A stretch of DNA of 64,000 nt from Oscillospiraceae bacterium (GCA_009782405.1 WRJC01000006.1:33791-97790), one strand, 5' to 3'; positions 51,187 to 60,441 are shown, counted from the stretch's first letter. Program-made: numbers and translations. The notes: generated from the sequence alone by a model not told the origin.

Positions 51187-52656
51187 TCAGTTGAAGAAAA
51201 ACTCTTTTATAGTCTCGATTTCAGCTTCGGCCTTTGCCGTGAGCTTTTCATAAGTGGAGACAAATCCCCTGTCGCCCCTGCCGATCACGTTCGCGTTGAG
51301 CGTGTTGTTGAAGGCCTCGAGGCCGTAGCGGTAGGTCCTGTGGCCCCAGATATACTCGAACATATCCGCCGAGTCGTTGTCGCGGGTCAGCTTGGTCATC
51401 AAAAGCACCTCTTTGTACTCCGGCGAAATCGTCCTGTAGCCCTCATAGGCCAAATCCTCGAGCAGAATGCTGGTCATCTCCAGGCGCGTGTTGGTCACGG
51501 GAACGGTGGTCACGGTGACCACGTTGTTGTTGACGAGCTGTGTGTAATAGGGGGTTTCGAGGTCGAGCTTGGGGTGCGGGATCATGCCGAAATCGTCCTC
51601 CATGGAGCGGAAGTCATAGCGCTCTATCTCGAACATTCGCACATCCAAAAAATACAGCCGCCGCTCCTTGAACATATTCCTGTCGTCGCCGTAGTTTTTG
51701 TTGTTGTAGAACCCGCCGTAATCGCTGAAGAGATCCAAAATTTTGTCTATGGCCGCTATCGATTTTTCGCTGAAAATGTCTATCTCGGGGTGGCCGTCCT
51801 TGTTTTTGATCACTTCGTTCCCGCCCAGCACCGTGTGGAAATTGTACGGGACTTCATACTGCCAGCCCGCGATGGTGAACAGGTCTTTTTTGTAGTCCAT
51901 TTTGCCGTCGCCGTCGAGGTCTCGGGCCAAGTCCTTGATAATCCCCACAAACTTGTCGTAGGTCCAAGTCCCGTCTTTTACCGACTGGTACGGGTATTCG
52001 AGGCCTTGTTCGTTGAACAGGTACTTGTTGAAAATGAGCAGCGTGGTATAACCCAAAGTGGAATGGGTTATGTCGCCCGAAACGAAATACACCTTGTCGC
52101 CGTAGCACACCTCGAGTATCCCGCTGTCCCACCAGGGCTTGGCCAAATCCACATACGGCAGGCTTTCGTTGTATTCGACGTTGAGCCCCTCCATCGAATC
52201 CACGAGCGAATACTGCTGGATGCCGAAAAATGCGTCGTACTCGTCGGACCCCGATCTCGCGGCTTTCCTGTACGAGTCGCTCGAAGGCCCGAAGACGTCA
52301 AAGTTGTCCAAGCGGACGGTTTTGATCACGACGTCGTATTTTTCCTCGAGGTTGAGATTTCGCAGGTATATCGCATCGTTGAGCCGGTCCCCATCGGACT
52401 CCTCCTCGCATTCGAAATCCACCCCGGACCAGCCCGACAAGAGCAGCCGAAATTCCGCCCCGCCGAAACTCATCTCCGGCAAATTTGGCGCATCCTGCGT
52501 TTTGCCTCCGCTTTCGTTTGCGCCTTCTTCCAAGTCCGGCGAGCCGTCGCCGGATGCATTTTGCGGGCCCTCTTTTTTTTCGCCCGCGCAGGAAAACATC
52601 AGCGCCAAAACGGCGGACAAGATGGCAAGCGCCAAAAATATTTTTATGGCCTTCAT
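51187..52656 (-). CDS. Extracellular solute-binding lipoprotein
   Basis: A 489-residue lipoprotein with lipobox MFS-C near residue 23. It belongs with the other binding proteins here: DRLNDAIYLRNLNLEEKYDVV, PWWDSGILEVCYGDKVYFVSGDIT, a LDGDGKMDYKKDLF loop, DFGMIPHPKLD and a late SPEYKEVLLMTKLTRDNDS, although more diverged than the pair at 1 and 58340. It has a strong promoter and a GGGAG site, and is followed by the small lipoprotein gene. Solute import is the presumed role; no transporter subunits are beside it. Confidence 0.82.
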   Translation of the reverse strand: MKAIKIFLALAILSAVLALMFSCAGEKKEGPQNASGDGSPDLEEGANESGGKTQDAPNLPEMSFGGAEFRLLLSGWSGVDFECEEESDGDRLNDAIYLRNLNLEEKYDVVIKTVRLDNFDVFGPSSDSYRKAARSGSDEYDAFFGIQQYSLVDSMEGLNVEYNESLPYVDLAKPWWDSGILEVCYGDKVYFVSGDITHSTLGYTTLLIFNKYLFNEQGLEYPYQSVKDGTWTYDKFVGIIKDLARDLDGDGKMDYKKDLFTIAGWQYEVPYNFHTVLGGNEVIKNKDGHPEIDIFSEKSIAAIDKILDLFSDYGGFYNNKNYGDDRNMFKERRLYFLDVRMFEIERYDFRSMEDDFGMIPHPKLDLETPYYTQLVNNNVVTVTTVPVTNTRLEMTSILLEDLAYEGYRTISPEYKEVLLMTKLTRDNDSADMFEYIWGHRTYRYGLEAFNNTLNANVIGRGDRGFVSTYEKLTAKAEAEIETIKEFFFN

Positions 52657-52724
52657 TGCAAATCAACTCCCAAAATCACGCGGATACCGCATAAAATCTC
52701 ATATTGTTGAATTTCATAGCTTAG

Positions 52725-52753
52725 ATTATAACATTTTGGCATAATTTTTTCAA
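52725..52753 (-). promoter_or_regulatory. Promoter for the solute-binding protein at 51187-52656
   Basis: On the minus strand TTGAAA (52748-52753) and TATAAT (52725-52730) are 17 bp apart. Transcription should start near 52718. Confidence 0.7.
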
Positions 52754-52787
52754 GGCTAATTTGTTAATATAAATATAACTTTTTTAT

Positions 52788-52816
52788 TTGACTTTTTTTC
52801 GTTTTTTATGTATAAT
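52788..52816 (+). promoter_or_regulatory. Promoter for the aldolase/dehydrogenase gene
   Basis: TTGACT (52788-52793) and TATAAT (52811-52816) are 17 bp apart, with a likely transcript start near 52823. The promoter is back to back with the one at 52725-52753. Confidence 0.75.
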
Positions 52817-52854
52817 TGATATTGAAATAAAATGAACCGGGAGGGAAAATAAAA

Positions 52855-54822
52855 ATGTCGCTTGAAAATCTTGTGAAAATGTCGCATAAATACGGATCAA
52901 ACCCCGAATTTGTGCTCGCCGGGGGGGGCAACACCTCGTATAAAACCGGCAACCTGATTTATGTAAAGGGTTCGGGCACCTCGCTTGCCACGATCAAAGA
53001 GGAAGAATTTGTGGTGATGTACAGGGACAAACTCGCTTCGATGTGGGGGAGGGAATATCCCGAAAATGACAAAAAAAAGGAAGCCGAAGTGCTTTCCGAC
53101 ATGATGGATGCCAGAATTCCGGGCTCGGGCGAAAAGCGCCCCTCGGTCGAAACCCTGCTTCACGACCTTTTCCCGCAGGCATATGTTTTGCATCTCCACC
53201 CCGCGCTGGTCAACGGGCTGACCTGCGCAAAAGGGGGCGAAGCGGCGGCCGTGCGAATCTTCGGCGAGGGTGCCGTTTGGGTGCCCGCTACAAAACCGGG
53301 CTATACCTTGGCTCTTTTTTGCAAAAAGGCGGTCGAGGAGTATAGGGAAAAATACGGAAAAGACTGCGAAGTGGTGATTTTGCAAAACCACGGCATATTC
53401 ATGGCAAACGACGACATGGGCGCCCTCGATGAAATATGCGATGGCGCAATGCAAAAAATCAAAGACAATTTGACGCGCCTCCCGGATTTTTCACTCCCGG
53501 GTTTCGACAGGCAAAATCCCGCCGAGTTGATACCGGCCTTGCGGATGCTCTACGCGAAAAAAACAGGGAGCCCTGCGGCCTGCGCGAAATTTTTGCTCAA
53601 TGCCGAAATCGCTCCCTTAATAGAATCTCCGCAAAGCTTTGCGCCGCTTGCCTCCCCGTTCACCCCCGACCATATAGTCTATTACAAAGCAAAGCCGATT
53701 TTTTTTGAATTTGCCGATAGCACGGAAAATTTGGAAGGCGCCTTGGACACATTTTTCGCGGCGAACAACTATTATCCGAAAATCGCGGCGGTGCAGGGGA
53801 TGGGATGCTTCGCGCTCGGAAGCACAAAAAAGGAATGCGACACAGCGGCCGCTTTGTTTTTGGATGCGGTGAAGATCGCGGTCTATGCCGAGTCCTTTGG
53901 CGGGTACCTGCACCTATCAAAGGAACTCACGGATTTTATCGTGAACTGGGAGGGGGAGAGTTACAGGCAGAAAGTTTCGCTGTCCCCGGAAAAAGCAAAA
54001 AGGCTAAACGAAAAAATTTGCATCGTAACGGGGGGCGCGCAGGGCTTCGGCAAAGGCTTCGTGGAGTTCATGCACAAAGAGGGCGCGAACGTGGCAATTG
54101 CAGACATAAACTACCCCGGGGCCAGAGCTTTGTCGGAAGAACTAAATCAAAAATCCGGACAAAACAAGACGATGGCAAAAGAAGTGGATGTGACAAGCGA
54201 GGAAGCGGTGAAAAACATGGTCTATGACACAGCGCTCGAATTCGGGGGAGTCGACGCCATAGTGCACAGCGCGGGGATCGTGAAGGCCGGATCGCTCGAC
54301 GAAATGCAATTGAAGGATTTCAACTTGGTCACCGCAGTGGACTACACTTCATATTTCCTGTGCGCGAAATACGCCTCGCAGATCATGAAAATCCAGCATA
54401 AAACAAACCCGGAAGCCTACTTCGACATCATCGAGATAAACTCGAAGTCGGGGCTCTCGGGCTCAAACAAAAACTTCGCCTACGCGGGCAGCAAGTTCGG
54501 CGGAATCGGGCTCACGCAGTCGTTTGCCTTGGAGCTCGCGGAGTACAATATAAAGGTGAATGCGATATGCCCGGGAAACTTTTTGGACGGGCCGCTTTGG
54601 AGCGATCCGGAAAGGGGCCTGTTCGTCCAATATTTGAAAGCGGGCAAAGTGCCGGGGGCTAAAAGCGTGGAAGACGTGAAAAAGTTTTACGAATCGAAAG
54701 TCCCCCTTGGCAGGGGGTGCCAGATCGAGGACGTGAGCCTCGCGATACTGTACGCCATCGAGCAAAAATACGAAACGGGCCAGGCGATCCCCGTGACCGG
54801 CGGGCAAAATATGGTAAAATGA
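52855..54822 (+). CDS. Bifunctional class II aldolase/short-chain dehydrogenase
   Basis: A 655-residue fusion. Residues 1 to about 380 are a class II (AraD-like) aldolase or epimerase domain with GGGNTSYKTG, YVKGSGTSLATI and the metal ligands in VLHLHPALVNG. From about 390 on is a Rossmann short-chain dehydrogenase with VTGGAQGFGKGFVEFMH, HSAGIVKAGSLDEM and YAGSKFGGIGLTQ (Tyr-x3-Lys). Related fusions act on rhamnulose 1-phosphate and lactaldehyde. Substrates in this organism are unknown; cleavage of a deoxysugar phosphate is a reasonable inference. GGGAGG precedes the ATG. A PHP gene follows after 22 bp, and this is probably the first gene of a two-gene transcript. Confidence 0.82.
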   Translation: MSLENLVKMSHKYGSNPEFVLAGGGNTSYKTGNLIYVKGSGTSLATIKEEEFVVMYRDKLASMWGREYPENDKKKEAEVLSDMMDARIPGSGEKRPSVETLLHDLFPQAYVLHLHPALVNGLTCAKGGEAAAVRIFGEGAVWVPATKPGYTLALFCKKAVEEYREKYGKDCEVVILQNHGIFMANDDMGALDEICDGAMQKIKDNLTRLPDFSLPGFDRQNPAELIPALRMLYAKKTGSPAACAKFLLNAEIAPLIESPQSFAPLASPFTPDHIVYYKAKPIFFEFADSTENLEGALDTFFAANNYYPKIAAVQGMGCFALGSTKKECDTAAALFLDAVKIAVYAESFGGYLHLSKELTDFIVNWEGESYRQKVSLSPEKAKRLNEKICIVTGGAQGFGKGFVEFMHKEGANVAIADINYPGARALSEELNQKSGQNKTMAKEVDVTSEEAVKNMVYDTALEFGGVDAIVHSAGIVKAGSLDEMQLKDFNLVTAVDYTSYFLCAKYASQIMKIQHKTNPEAYFDIIEINSKSGLSGSNKNFAYAGSKFGGIGLTQSFALELAEYNIKVNAICPGNFLDGPLWSDPERGLFVQYLKAGKVPGAKSVEDVKKFYESKVPLGRGCQIEDVSLAILYAIEQKYETGQAIPVTGGQNMVK

Positions 54823-54844
54823 AAAATAGTGGGGGAATAAATTA

Positions 54845-56128
54845 ATGGATACAAAAAAGCTCATAGCCGCGCTAAACGATAAAACCAAGGAAAACAGGCT
54901 GAATGCGCTCTCCGGCATCAAAAAGAAAATAGACGCCGGGGAAATCCCAAGGCCCCAAATCACCGACAATGTGAACAACCACATACACACCACGTATTCG
55001 TTCTCGCCGTATTCGCCCGCGAAAGCCGTATACATGGCGTATATAAACGGGCTTGGAACCGCGGGGATTATGGATCACGACTCGATCGGCGGGGCCGCGG
55101 AATTTGTCGAAGCCGGCAAAATACTGGGCATATCCACCACAATCGGCGTCGAGACCAGGGTGGACATGGCGAAGACAAAATTAAACGGCAAAAGAATCAA
55201 CAACACCGACCAGGACAGCATAGCCTATGTGGCGCTGCACGGAATACCGCACCAATACATCGGCGCCTTCGACGGCTATTTTTCCCTGTTTCGAAAAAAC
55301 AGGAACCAGAGAAACAAAAAAATGTGCGAAAACATCTCCGAAATCATGAAACCGCACGGCATCGCGCTCGATTTCGCGGAACACGTGCTGCCCCTCTCGG
55401 AGCACGGGGAGGGCGGCTCGGTCACCGAGCGGCACATAACCTTCGCGCTCTCGAAGCTGATCGCGGAAAAACACAAAACGCCCGCCGGGGTTCTGGATTT
55501 TTTGAAAAACAAGATGAAGCTACCCACGACAAAAAAGGCGGAGGCCGCCTTGCTTGAAAACAATCCCGAGTATTATCTCTACGATATTTTAAACGTATTG
55601 AAATCCGAAATGGTTGAAAAATTTTACGTTTTGGCATATGACGAATGCCCGGGCGCGGAGGACTTCATAAAAATATCGAAAGCGGCGGGGGCCGCCGCCG
55701 CGTATTCTTACCTTGGCGATATCGCGGATTCGGTCACCGGCGACAAAAGGCCGCAGAAATTCGAGGACGATTACCTCGAGCTGCTGTTTTCGGAAATTGT
55801 GCGGCTCGGTTTCAACTCGGTGACATATATGCCGACAAGAAACACAAAAGAGCAGCTTTCGCGCGTGATCGCCCTGTGCGAAAAAAACAACCTGTTCCAG
55901 ATAAGCGGGGAGGACATAAACTCCCCGAGGCAGCGCTTCATATGCGAGGCGCTGAGCGACCCCATGTTCTCCCACCTGGTCGATTCGACCTGGGCGCTGA
56001 TAAACCACGAGGCCGCCGCCACCAAAGACGAAGAAAAGGGGATGTTCTCCGATCAAATGATAGAGAGGTATCCGAACATAGCGGAGCGGGTGAAGCATTT
56101 TCGCGGCCTTTCAGATTTCGTGCTCTGA
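54845..56128 (+). CDS. PHP domain phosphoesterase-like protein
   Basis: A 427-residue protein of the PHP superfamily, with metal ligands NNHIHTTYSFSPYSP, GIMDHDSIGG and GVETRVDMAKTK, and later AYDECPGAEDF and INHEAAAT. PHP proteins hydrolyse phosphate monoesters or diesters, for example histidinol phosphate or 3',5'-nucleotides. It is larger than the usual 280-residue forms. Its place behind the aldolase/dehydrogenase suggests a sugar-phosphate substrate. The stop lies 18 bp inside the 3' end of the convergent glycyl radical gene. Confidence 0.78.
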   Translation: MDTKKLIAALNDKTKENRLNALSGIKKKIDAGEIPRPQITDNVNNHIHTTYSFSPYSPAKAVYMAYINGLGTAGIMDHDSIGGAAEFVEAGKILGISTTIGVETRVDMAKTKLNGKRINNTDQDSIAYVALHGIPHQYIGAFDGYFSLFRKNRNQRNKKMCENISEIMKPHGIALDFAEHVLPLSEHGEGGSVTERHITFALSKLIAEKHKTPAGVLDFLKNKMKLPTTKKAEAALLENNPEYYLYDILNVLKSEMVEKFYVLAYDECPGAEDFIKISKAAGAAAAYSYLGDIADSVTGDKRPQKFEDDYLELLFSEIVRLGFNSVTYMPTRNTKEQLSRVIALCEKNNLFQISGEDINSPRQRFICEALSDPMFSHLVDSTWALINHEAAATKDEEKGMFSDQMIERYPNIAERVKHFRGLSDFVL

Positions 56129-58231
56129 GCGAAGGATGATCTCCTCCTGCATGGATTTCGAAAGCCTCGTGAAATAGTCGCTGTATCCCCCGATCCGGAC
56201 CACGAGATCGTTGTAGAGCTCGGGGTTCGACCGGGCTTTTTCGAGGGTCTCTTTGTCGGTCACGTTTATCTGGAGTTCAAAGCCGCCGCGCTCCATGAAA
56301 GTTTTGACCAGCGTCAGCAGCTTTTTTTTGCTGTCGCCGCCAAAACTTTTTTTGGAGAATTTCATGTTCACCGCTATGCCGCCGATGAATTTGTGGTGAT
56401 CCCATTTCGTGGAGGACAAAATCGAGGCGGTGGGGCCGTTTTTCTCGGATCCTTGGGCGGGCCCTGACCCGTCGCCCAGCGGGAAGCCGGCGAGCCTGCC
56501 GTCCGGCGAGGCGATCGTCTGGGTGCCCAGATGGTCGTGCATGATCCAGCAAAACAGGCTGGGCACGAGCCTGCCGCCCCGGCAGTTCTCATACCCCTCG
56601 CAAAATTCGGCTATTTTTTCCGAAAGCTCGGCGATCAGCCCATCGGCGCAGTCGTCGTCGTTGCCGTATTTGGGGACGCGGTTTTGTATATATGCGCGTA
56701 TGCTCTCATAGCCCTCGAAATTGCCGAGCAGCATTTTTGCCATTTCCCCCAATGTCAGCCGCTTTGAGGAGAATACAAGATCGTCGATCACATTGAGCGA
56801 ATCGGCCAAATTCGCCAGCCCCACAAACGAGGGCATGATCCAGTTATACCTCGCCCCGCCCCATTCGATGTCGAGCCCTTTTTTGAGGCAGTCGCCCACG
56901 AAGCATGAGAGCAGTGGCTGGGCGAACGAGCGCGTGCGTTCTATCATCGCCCTGTTGAAATCTACGAAATTGTTTTTTATATGTTGCCTAAGCCGCTTGT
57001 AATACGCTTCTTTTATCTGCCCGATGTTTTCAAATTCGGCCGGCGGGCTGTCTTTTTTTATGCCCAACACATCCAGGAGCAGCGCTACCAGATTGGTGTA
57101 CGGCGAAGCCACCCAGACGCCGGAAGAGGCGATCGGGGTTATCTCGACGCAGGTGCTGTGTATGTAGCTGCACGCCTCGCCGGGCGGCAGCCCGTAATGC
57201 CTAAGCCCTTTTTGGATTATGTCGTCGTTGAACAGGGCGGGATGCGAATGGGAATCGCCGAGCGTTTGGACCGACAGCTCGAGCAAGTCCGGCGGGGTGT
57301 CCTCGTTGTAGCACAGCCCAATGCCGGGGTATATCATCGCGGTGTGGGATATGCTTTCAATGAACATATATGAGAGCTCGTTTGAGGTGTCCTTTCCGTC
57401 TTCGCCGCGCCCGCCGACCATGAACCCGCAGGCGAGCCCCCCGTGCACCACCTCGTTGTACATGACGCACATGCAGTCGATTAGCTCCTGCGCCTCGTCT
57501 TTTGTCAAAATGCCGCTCTCGATGTCTTTTCTGTAATAGTCAATAAGATACCTGTCGGGCCTGCCGAGCTGAAAGAGCGCCATCGGGCAAACCGAGACGC
57601 AGACCATCGAAATCCAGGCGCACTGCAGCGCCTCGTAAAAAGTCGAGGCGGGATTGGCCGGGATGCTGCCAAAAATGCCGGCGAGGGCCAAGAGCTCTTT
57701 TTTTCTTTTTTCGTCGCCGCATTTGTCCGCCGCCTCGTTAAGCGCAGAGACATAATTTTCGGCGTATTTGAGCATCCCGTCGAGCGCGGTTTTGCAGGCA
57801 TTGTAAAATATCTGTTTTTCCAGATCGCCGGAATTTGCGGGGTCGAGCCCCCCTATATATCCGTCGATGTCGGCTTTTATGCCCGAAATGCCCTTTTTGA
57901 GGATATACTCGTAGTCGATTGCCATATGGCCGTTGTTGAGTATGGAATTTAACAGCGGCAGCTCATACTCGCGCATCAGCTTGTACTCGGCCTCTTCCGT
58001 CTCGGTGAGCGGGCGGTTTTTCGGCCTTCCGAGCACAAGCTCGTGCTCGCCGATGGCGGGCTCGACGTTTTTGAGCATATAGTTTGCCGCCCAGGCGTAT
58101 TTTTCGACTGTCGAAATGGTTTTTTTGCAGGCTTCGAGATAACCTTTGTAATAGAGATACTGCCATTCTATGTTGTTGAGCTTTGGCGTAAGCGCCCTCT
58201 CGCGAAGCCTCGCTATTCTCGGTGTCCTCAT
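56111..58231 (-). CDS. Glycyl radical enzyme (PFL/dehydratase-like)
   Basis: A 706-residue member of the pyruvate formate-lyase superfamily. The catalytic cysteine is C361 in IHSTCVEITPIASSG, comparable to the GCVE of dehydratases and choline lyase, and the radical glycine is G682 in VVRIGGYSDYF near the C-terminus. The start at ATG 58231 follows GAGGAG by eight bases; a longer upstream frame is out of keeping with the family. Reactions in the family include diol dehydration and C-C or C-N cleavage. The neighbouring deoxysugar-type aldolase makes propanediol dehydration a testable guess. No activase gene is adjacent, and it converges with the PHP gene, overlapping 18 bp. Confidence 0.82.
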   Translation of the reverse strand: MRTPRIARLRERALTPKLNNIEWQYLYYKGYLEACKKTISTVEKYAWAANYMLKNVEPAIGEHELVLGRPKNRPLTETEEAEYKLMREYELPLLNSILNNGHMAIDYEYILKKGISGIKADIDGYIGGLDPANSGDLEKQIFYNACKTALDGMLKYAENYVSALNEAADKCGDEKRKKELLALAGIFGSIPANPASTFYEALQCAWISMVCVSVCPMALFQLGRPDRYLIDYYRKDIESGILTKDEAQELIDCMCVMYNEVVHGGLACGFMVGGRGEDGKDTSNELSYMFIESISHTAMIYPGIGLCYNEDTPPDLLELSVQTLGDSHSHPALFNDDIIQKGLRHYGLPPGEACSYIHSTCVEITPIASSGVWVASPYTNLVALLLDVLGIKKDSPPAEFENIGQIKEAYYKRLRQHIKNNFVDFNRAMIERTRSFAQPLLSCFVGDCLKKGLDIEWGGARYNWIMPSFVGLANLADSLNVIDDLVFSSKRLTLGEMAKMLLGNFEGYESIRAYIQNRVPKYGNDDDCADGLIAELSEKIAEFCEGYENCRGGRLVPSLFCWIMHDHLGTQTIASPDGRLAGFPLGDGSGPAQGSEKNGPTASILSSTKWDHHKFIGGIAVNMKFSKKSFGGDSKKKLLTLVKTFMERGGFELQINVTDKETLEKARSNPELYNDLVVRIGGYSDYFTRLSKSMQEEIILRSEHEI

Positions 58232-58259
58232 TTTGTTTTCTCCTCTTTTAGTTTTTTGC

Positions 58260-58288
58260 TTGACAATCATAATAATATATAATATAAT
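58260..58288 (+). promoter_or_regulatory. Consensus promoter for the solute-binding protein at 58340
   Basis: TTGACA (58260-58265) and TATAAT (58283-58288) are 17 bp apart. The predicted transcript begins near 58295. The shared intergenic region must also hold the promoter of the divergent glycyl radical gene, for which only a weak candidate is seen. Confidence 0.8.
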
Positions 58289-58339
58289 GTGTATTGTGAA
58301 TAATGGATTTTCAAATTGTAAAAACAGGAGGAAATTGCT

Positions 58340-59821
58340 ATGGCAAAGAGAATATTGTATTTTCTGCTCGCGCTGTTTATGTCGGGCATGATGCTTTTTC
58401 TTTCCTCGTGCGGGGGAGAAACCGCAGAATCCGACGATGCCAAGAATCAAAAAGAGGAGCAGGGGGAGGAAGCTTCTGGCGAGGACGCGCCCAAGGAAAC
58501 AATCGACCCGGGGTTTTCCGACGAGCTGCCCGCGCTGGATTTCGGCGGGCAGACTTTTAAGTTCCTTGTGGATTCCGACCCGGCCTTTAGGCATTTGTAC
58601 GATGTGAACGTGGAGGGCGAAACGGGCGATATCGTGAACGACACGGTATACAAAAGAAACAGGACGGTCGAAGAGCGCCTTGGAATCGTGATAGAAGACA
58701 CCGAGAGCACCAACGCGCAAAAAACGATAACAAATTCGGTTGCGGCGGGCGATACCGAATATACCGGCGTCTGGCTTTTGGTGGACAGGTTTTTTTCCGC
58801 CTCGCTCACGGGACCGTTTGTAAACCTGCACAATGTGCCGTATTTAAATCTCGGCAAAAAATACTGGGATCCGAACGCAGTGGACGACATGACCATAAGC
58901 GGCAGGCTGTACGGGATGACGGGGGACATAACCACCGCGACCAATATGTTCACCCATTTGCTGCTCTACAACAAAAGCCTCGGAGCCGATTATGGTTTCC
59001 CGAATCTGTACAATCTGGTTCGCGAGGGCAAATGGACTTTCGACAAATTCGAGGAGCTGACAAAAGACATATACAAAGATTTGAACGGCAACGGCAAAAA
59101 AGATGTCGAGGACTTTTTTTCGGTGTACATAACCCCTGCGGCCTACGAGGCTTTCTTCTCTTCGGCGGGCGAGAAGTGGGTGGAAAAAAATTCGGCGGGG
59201 GAAATCGTTTTTTCCGAACTCAACGAAAAAAAGATAGCGGTGCTGGATAAAATCGAGGGGATGTTCACAAAAAAAGAAAACGTGTGGTGCGGATATGAAC
59301 AGCCCCATCCCTTTGCCAACGAACGCGCGATATTCTACGACGGCGACCTCGGCATCATGAGCGAGGAATTCAGGGATCTCGACGTCGATTTCGGGATTGT
59401 GCCCCTGCCGAAATTCAGCGAGCAGCAGGACAGGTATTATGTCTACGCCTATCCCTTCTTCCCCTTTTTGTCGATACCCACCACGATAGCGGGGGGAGAT
59501 CTCGAAATGGCGGGGGCGGCGCTCGAGGCCTTAGCTTCGGAATCATACAAAACCCTGACCCCCGCGTTCTATGAAGTCGCCCTCGCAAACAAATACGTGC
59601 GCGACGAGGAATCATACGAAATGCTCGATATCATACTGCGGTCAAGGGTATATGACCTTCTGTACTGGGGCCAATGGGACAGTTTCAGAAACTGGGGCAG
59701 CGGGCTCGTGTCCGCGATGCAAAAAGGGGATGCGGCATATGCTTCCACATACGAAAAGAACATCGACAAATCGGTGAAAAAAATCGACGAAATAGTGGAG
59801 ATATACGCAAATCTGGATTAA
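58340..59821 (+). CDS. Extracellular solute-binding lipoprotein
   Basis: A 493-residue lipoprotein with lipobox LSS-C near residue 24 and an acidic tether. It is the closest local relative of the truncated protein at the start of the window: FRHLYDVNVEGETGDIVNDTV, LGKKYWDPNAVDDMTISGRLYG, a LNGNGKKDVEDFF loop, DVDFGIVPLPKF and TPAFYEVALANKYVRDEESYE. AGGAGG at 58326-58331 gives a good start. It lies between the glycyl radical gene (divergent) and a prolyl-tRNA editing gene (convergent), without transport subunits. Oligosaccharide binding is presumed. Confidence 0.86.
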   Translation: MAKRILYFLLALFMSGMMLFLSSCGGETAESDDAKNQKEEQGEEASGEDAPKETIDPGFSDELPALDFGGQTFKFLVDSDPAFRHLYDVNVEGETGDIVNDTVYKRNRTVEERLGIVIEDTESTNAQKTITNSVAAGDTEYTGVWLLVDRFFSASLTGPFVNLHNVPYLNLGKKYWDPNAVDDMTISGRLYGMTGDITTATNMFTHLLLYNKSLGADYGFPNLYNLVREGKWTFDKFEELTKDIYKDLNGNGKKDVEDFFSVYITPAAYEAFFSSAGEKWVEKNSAGEIVFSELNEKKIAVLDKIEGMFTKKENVWCGYEQPHPFANERAIFYDGDLGIMSEEFRDLDVDFGIVPLPKFSEQQDRYYVYAYPFFPFLSIPTTIAGGDLEMAGAALEALASESYKTLTPAFYEVALANKYVRDEESYEMLDIILRSRVYDLLYWGQWDSFRNWGSGLVSAMQKGDAAYASTYEKNIDKSVKKIDEIVEIYANLD

Positions 59822-59827
59822 ATCGGG

Positions 59828-60322
59828 CTAAACATCCAAAAAACGGCAGTTTGCGCCAAAGTGGCCGAATATTTTCGGTATTTCCTTTGGCGCGAAAATT
59901 ATCGTGGCGGTGTTGTCGTTCGGATGTACCCCGATTTTTTCGGTTTCATGGATTTCGCTGTCTATCAGAAAAGCCACGTCCGTTTCCGGTTTGCCGGCAA
60001 TGTTCAAAAACGAAACCGAACCGGGCCTGATGTTCAATTTTTCAAGCAGTGCCGCCTCGCTGCCAAAACTCAGGCGCGATTCGCCGAGCGATTCGCGGAT
60101 TTTTGCCAAGTCGGCGCGTTTTGCGAGCGGGAGTGACAGCAGATAGTACCGGCTTTTGTCGGCATTGCACAAAAATAAGTTCTTGAAAATTTTTGCGCCG
60201 ATGTCCACTCTGTATTTTTCGCTGTCCGCTTGCGAAAAAAGCGGCGGATGTTCCACGATGCTGTATGAAATGCCGAGCGCGTCAAACAGCGCGCACACAT
60301 GGCTTCTGCGGTCGTTTTCCAT
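59828..60322 (-). CDS. Prolyl-tRNA editing protein (ProX/YbaK-like deacylase)
   Basis: A 164-residue protein of the aminoacyl-tRNA editing superfamily: VEHPPLFSQADSEKY, GAKIFKNLFLCNADKSRYYLLSLP (with the conserved KNLF core) and a late IGVHPNDNTATIIFAP. The ProX/PrdX group removes alanine wrongly attached to tRNA-Pro. I start at ATG 60322, ten bases after AAAGGAG; an upstream in-frame ATG at 60391 gives a 23-residue extension not seen in relatives. It ends 6 bp from the convergent solute-binding gene. A single free-standing domain is the normal form. Confidence 0.88.
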   Translation of the reverse strand: MENDRRSHVCALFDALGISYSIVEHPPLFSQADSEKYRVDIGAKIFKNLFLCNADKSRYYLLSLPLAKRADLAKIRESLGESRLSFGSEAALLEKLNIRPGSVSFLNIAGKPETDVAFLIDSEIHETEKIGVHPNDNTATIIFAPKEIPKIFGHFGANCRFLDV

Positions 60323-60441
60323 TTTTTGTTTTTCTCCTTTTGGGATAGGTGCCATGCGGTTAATTATATCCGTTATTCCGCATTTTGTCAAGTTGATTTT
60401 TTGAAAAGGGATTCAATGGCCTGAAACCGCAAAGTTTATTG

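Noticed and set aside
51184..52710. Long plus-strand open frame opposite the solute-binding protein at 51187
   Set aside because: The minus-strand gene has signal peptide, lipobox, promoter and family motifs; the opposite frame has none of these.
58232..58831. Longer N-terminus for the glycyl radical enzyme up to 58831
   Set aside because: It would run through the divergent promoter and the start of the binding-protein gene; ATG 58231 has a good ribosome site and the family's normal beginning.
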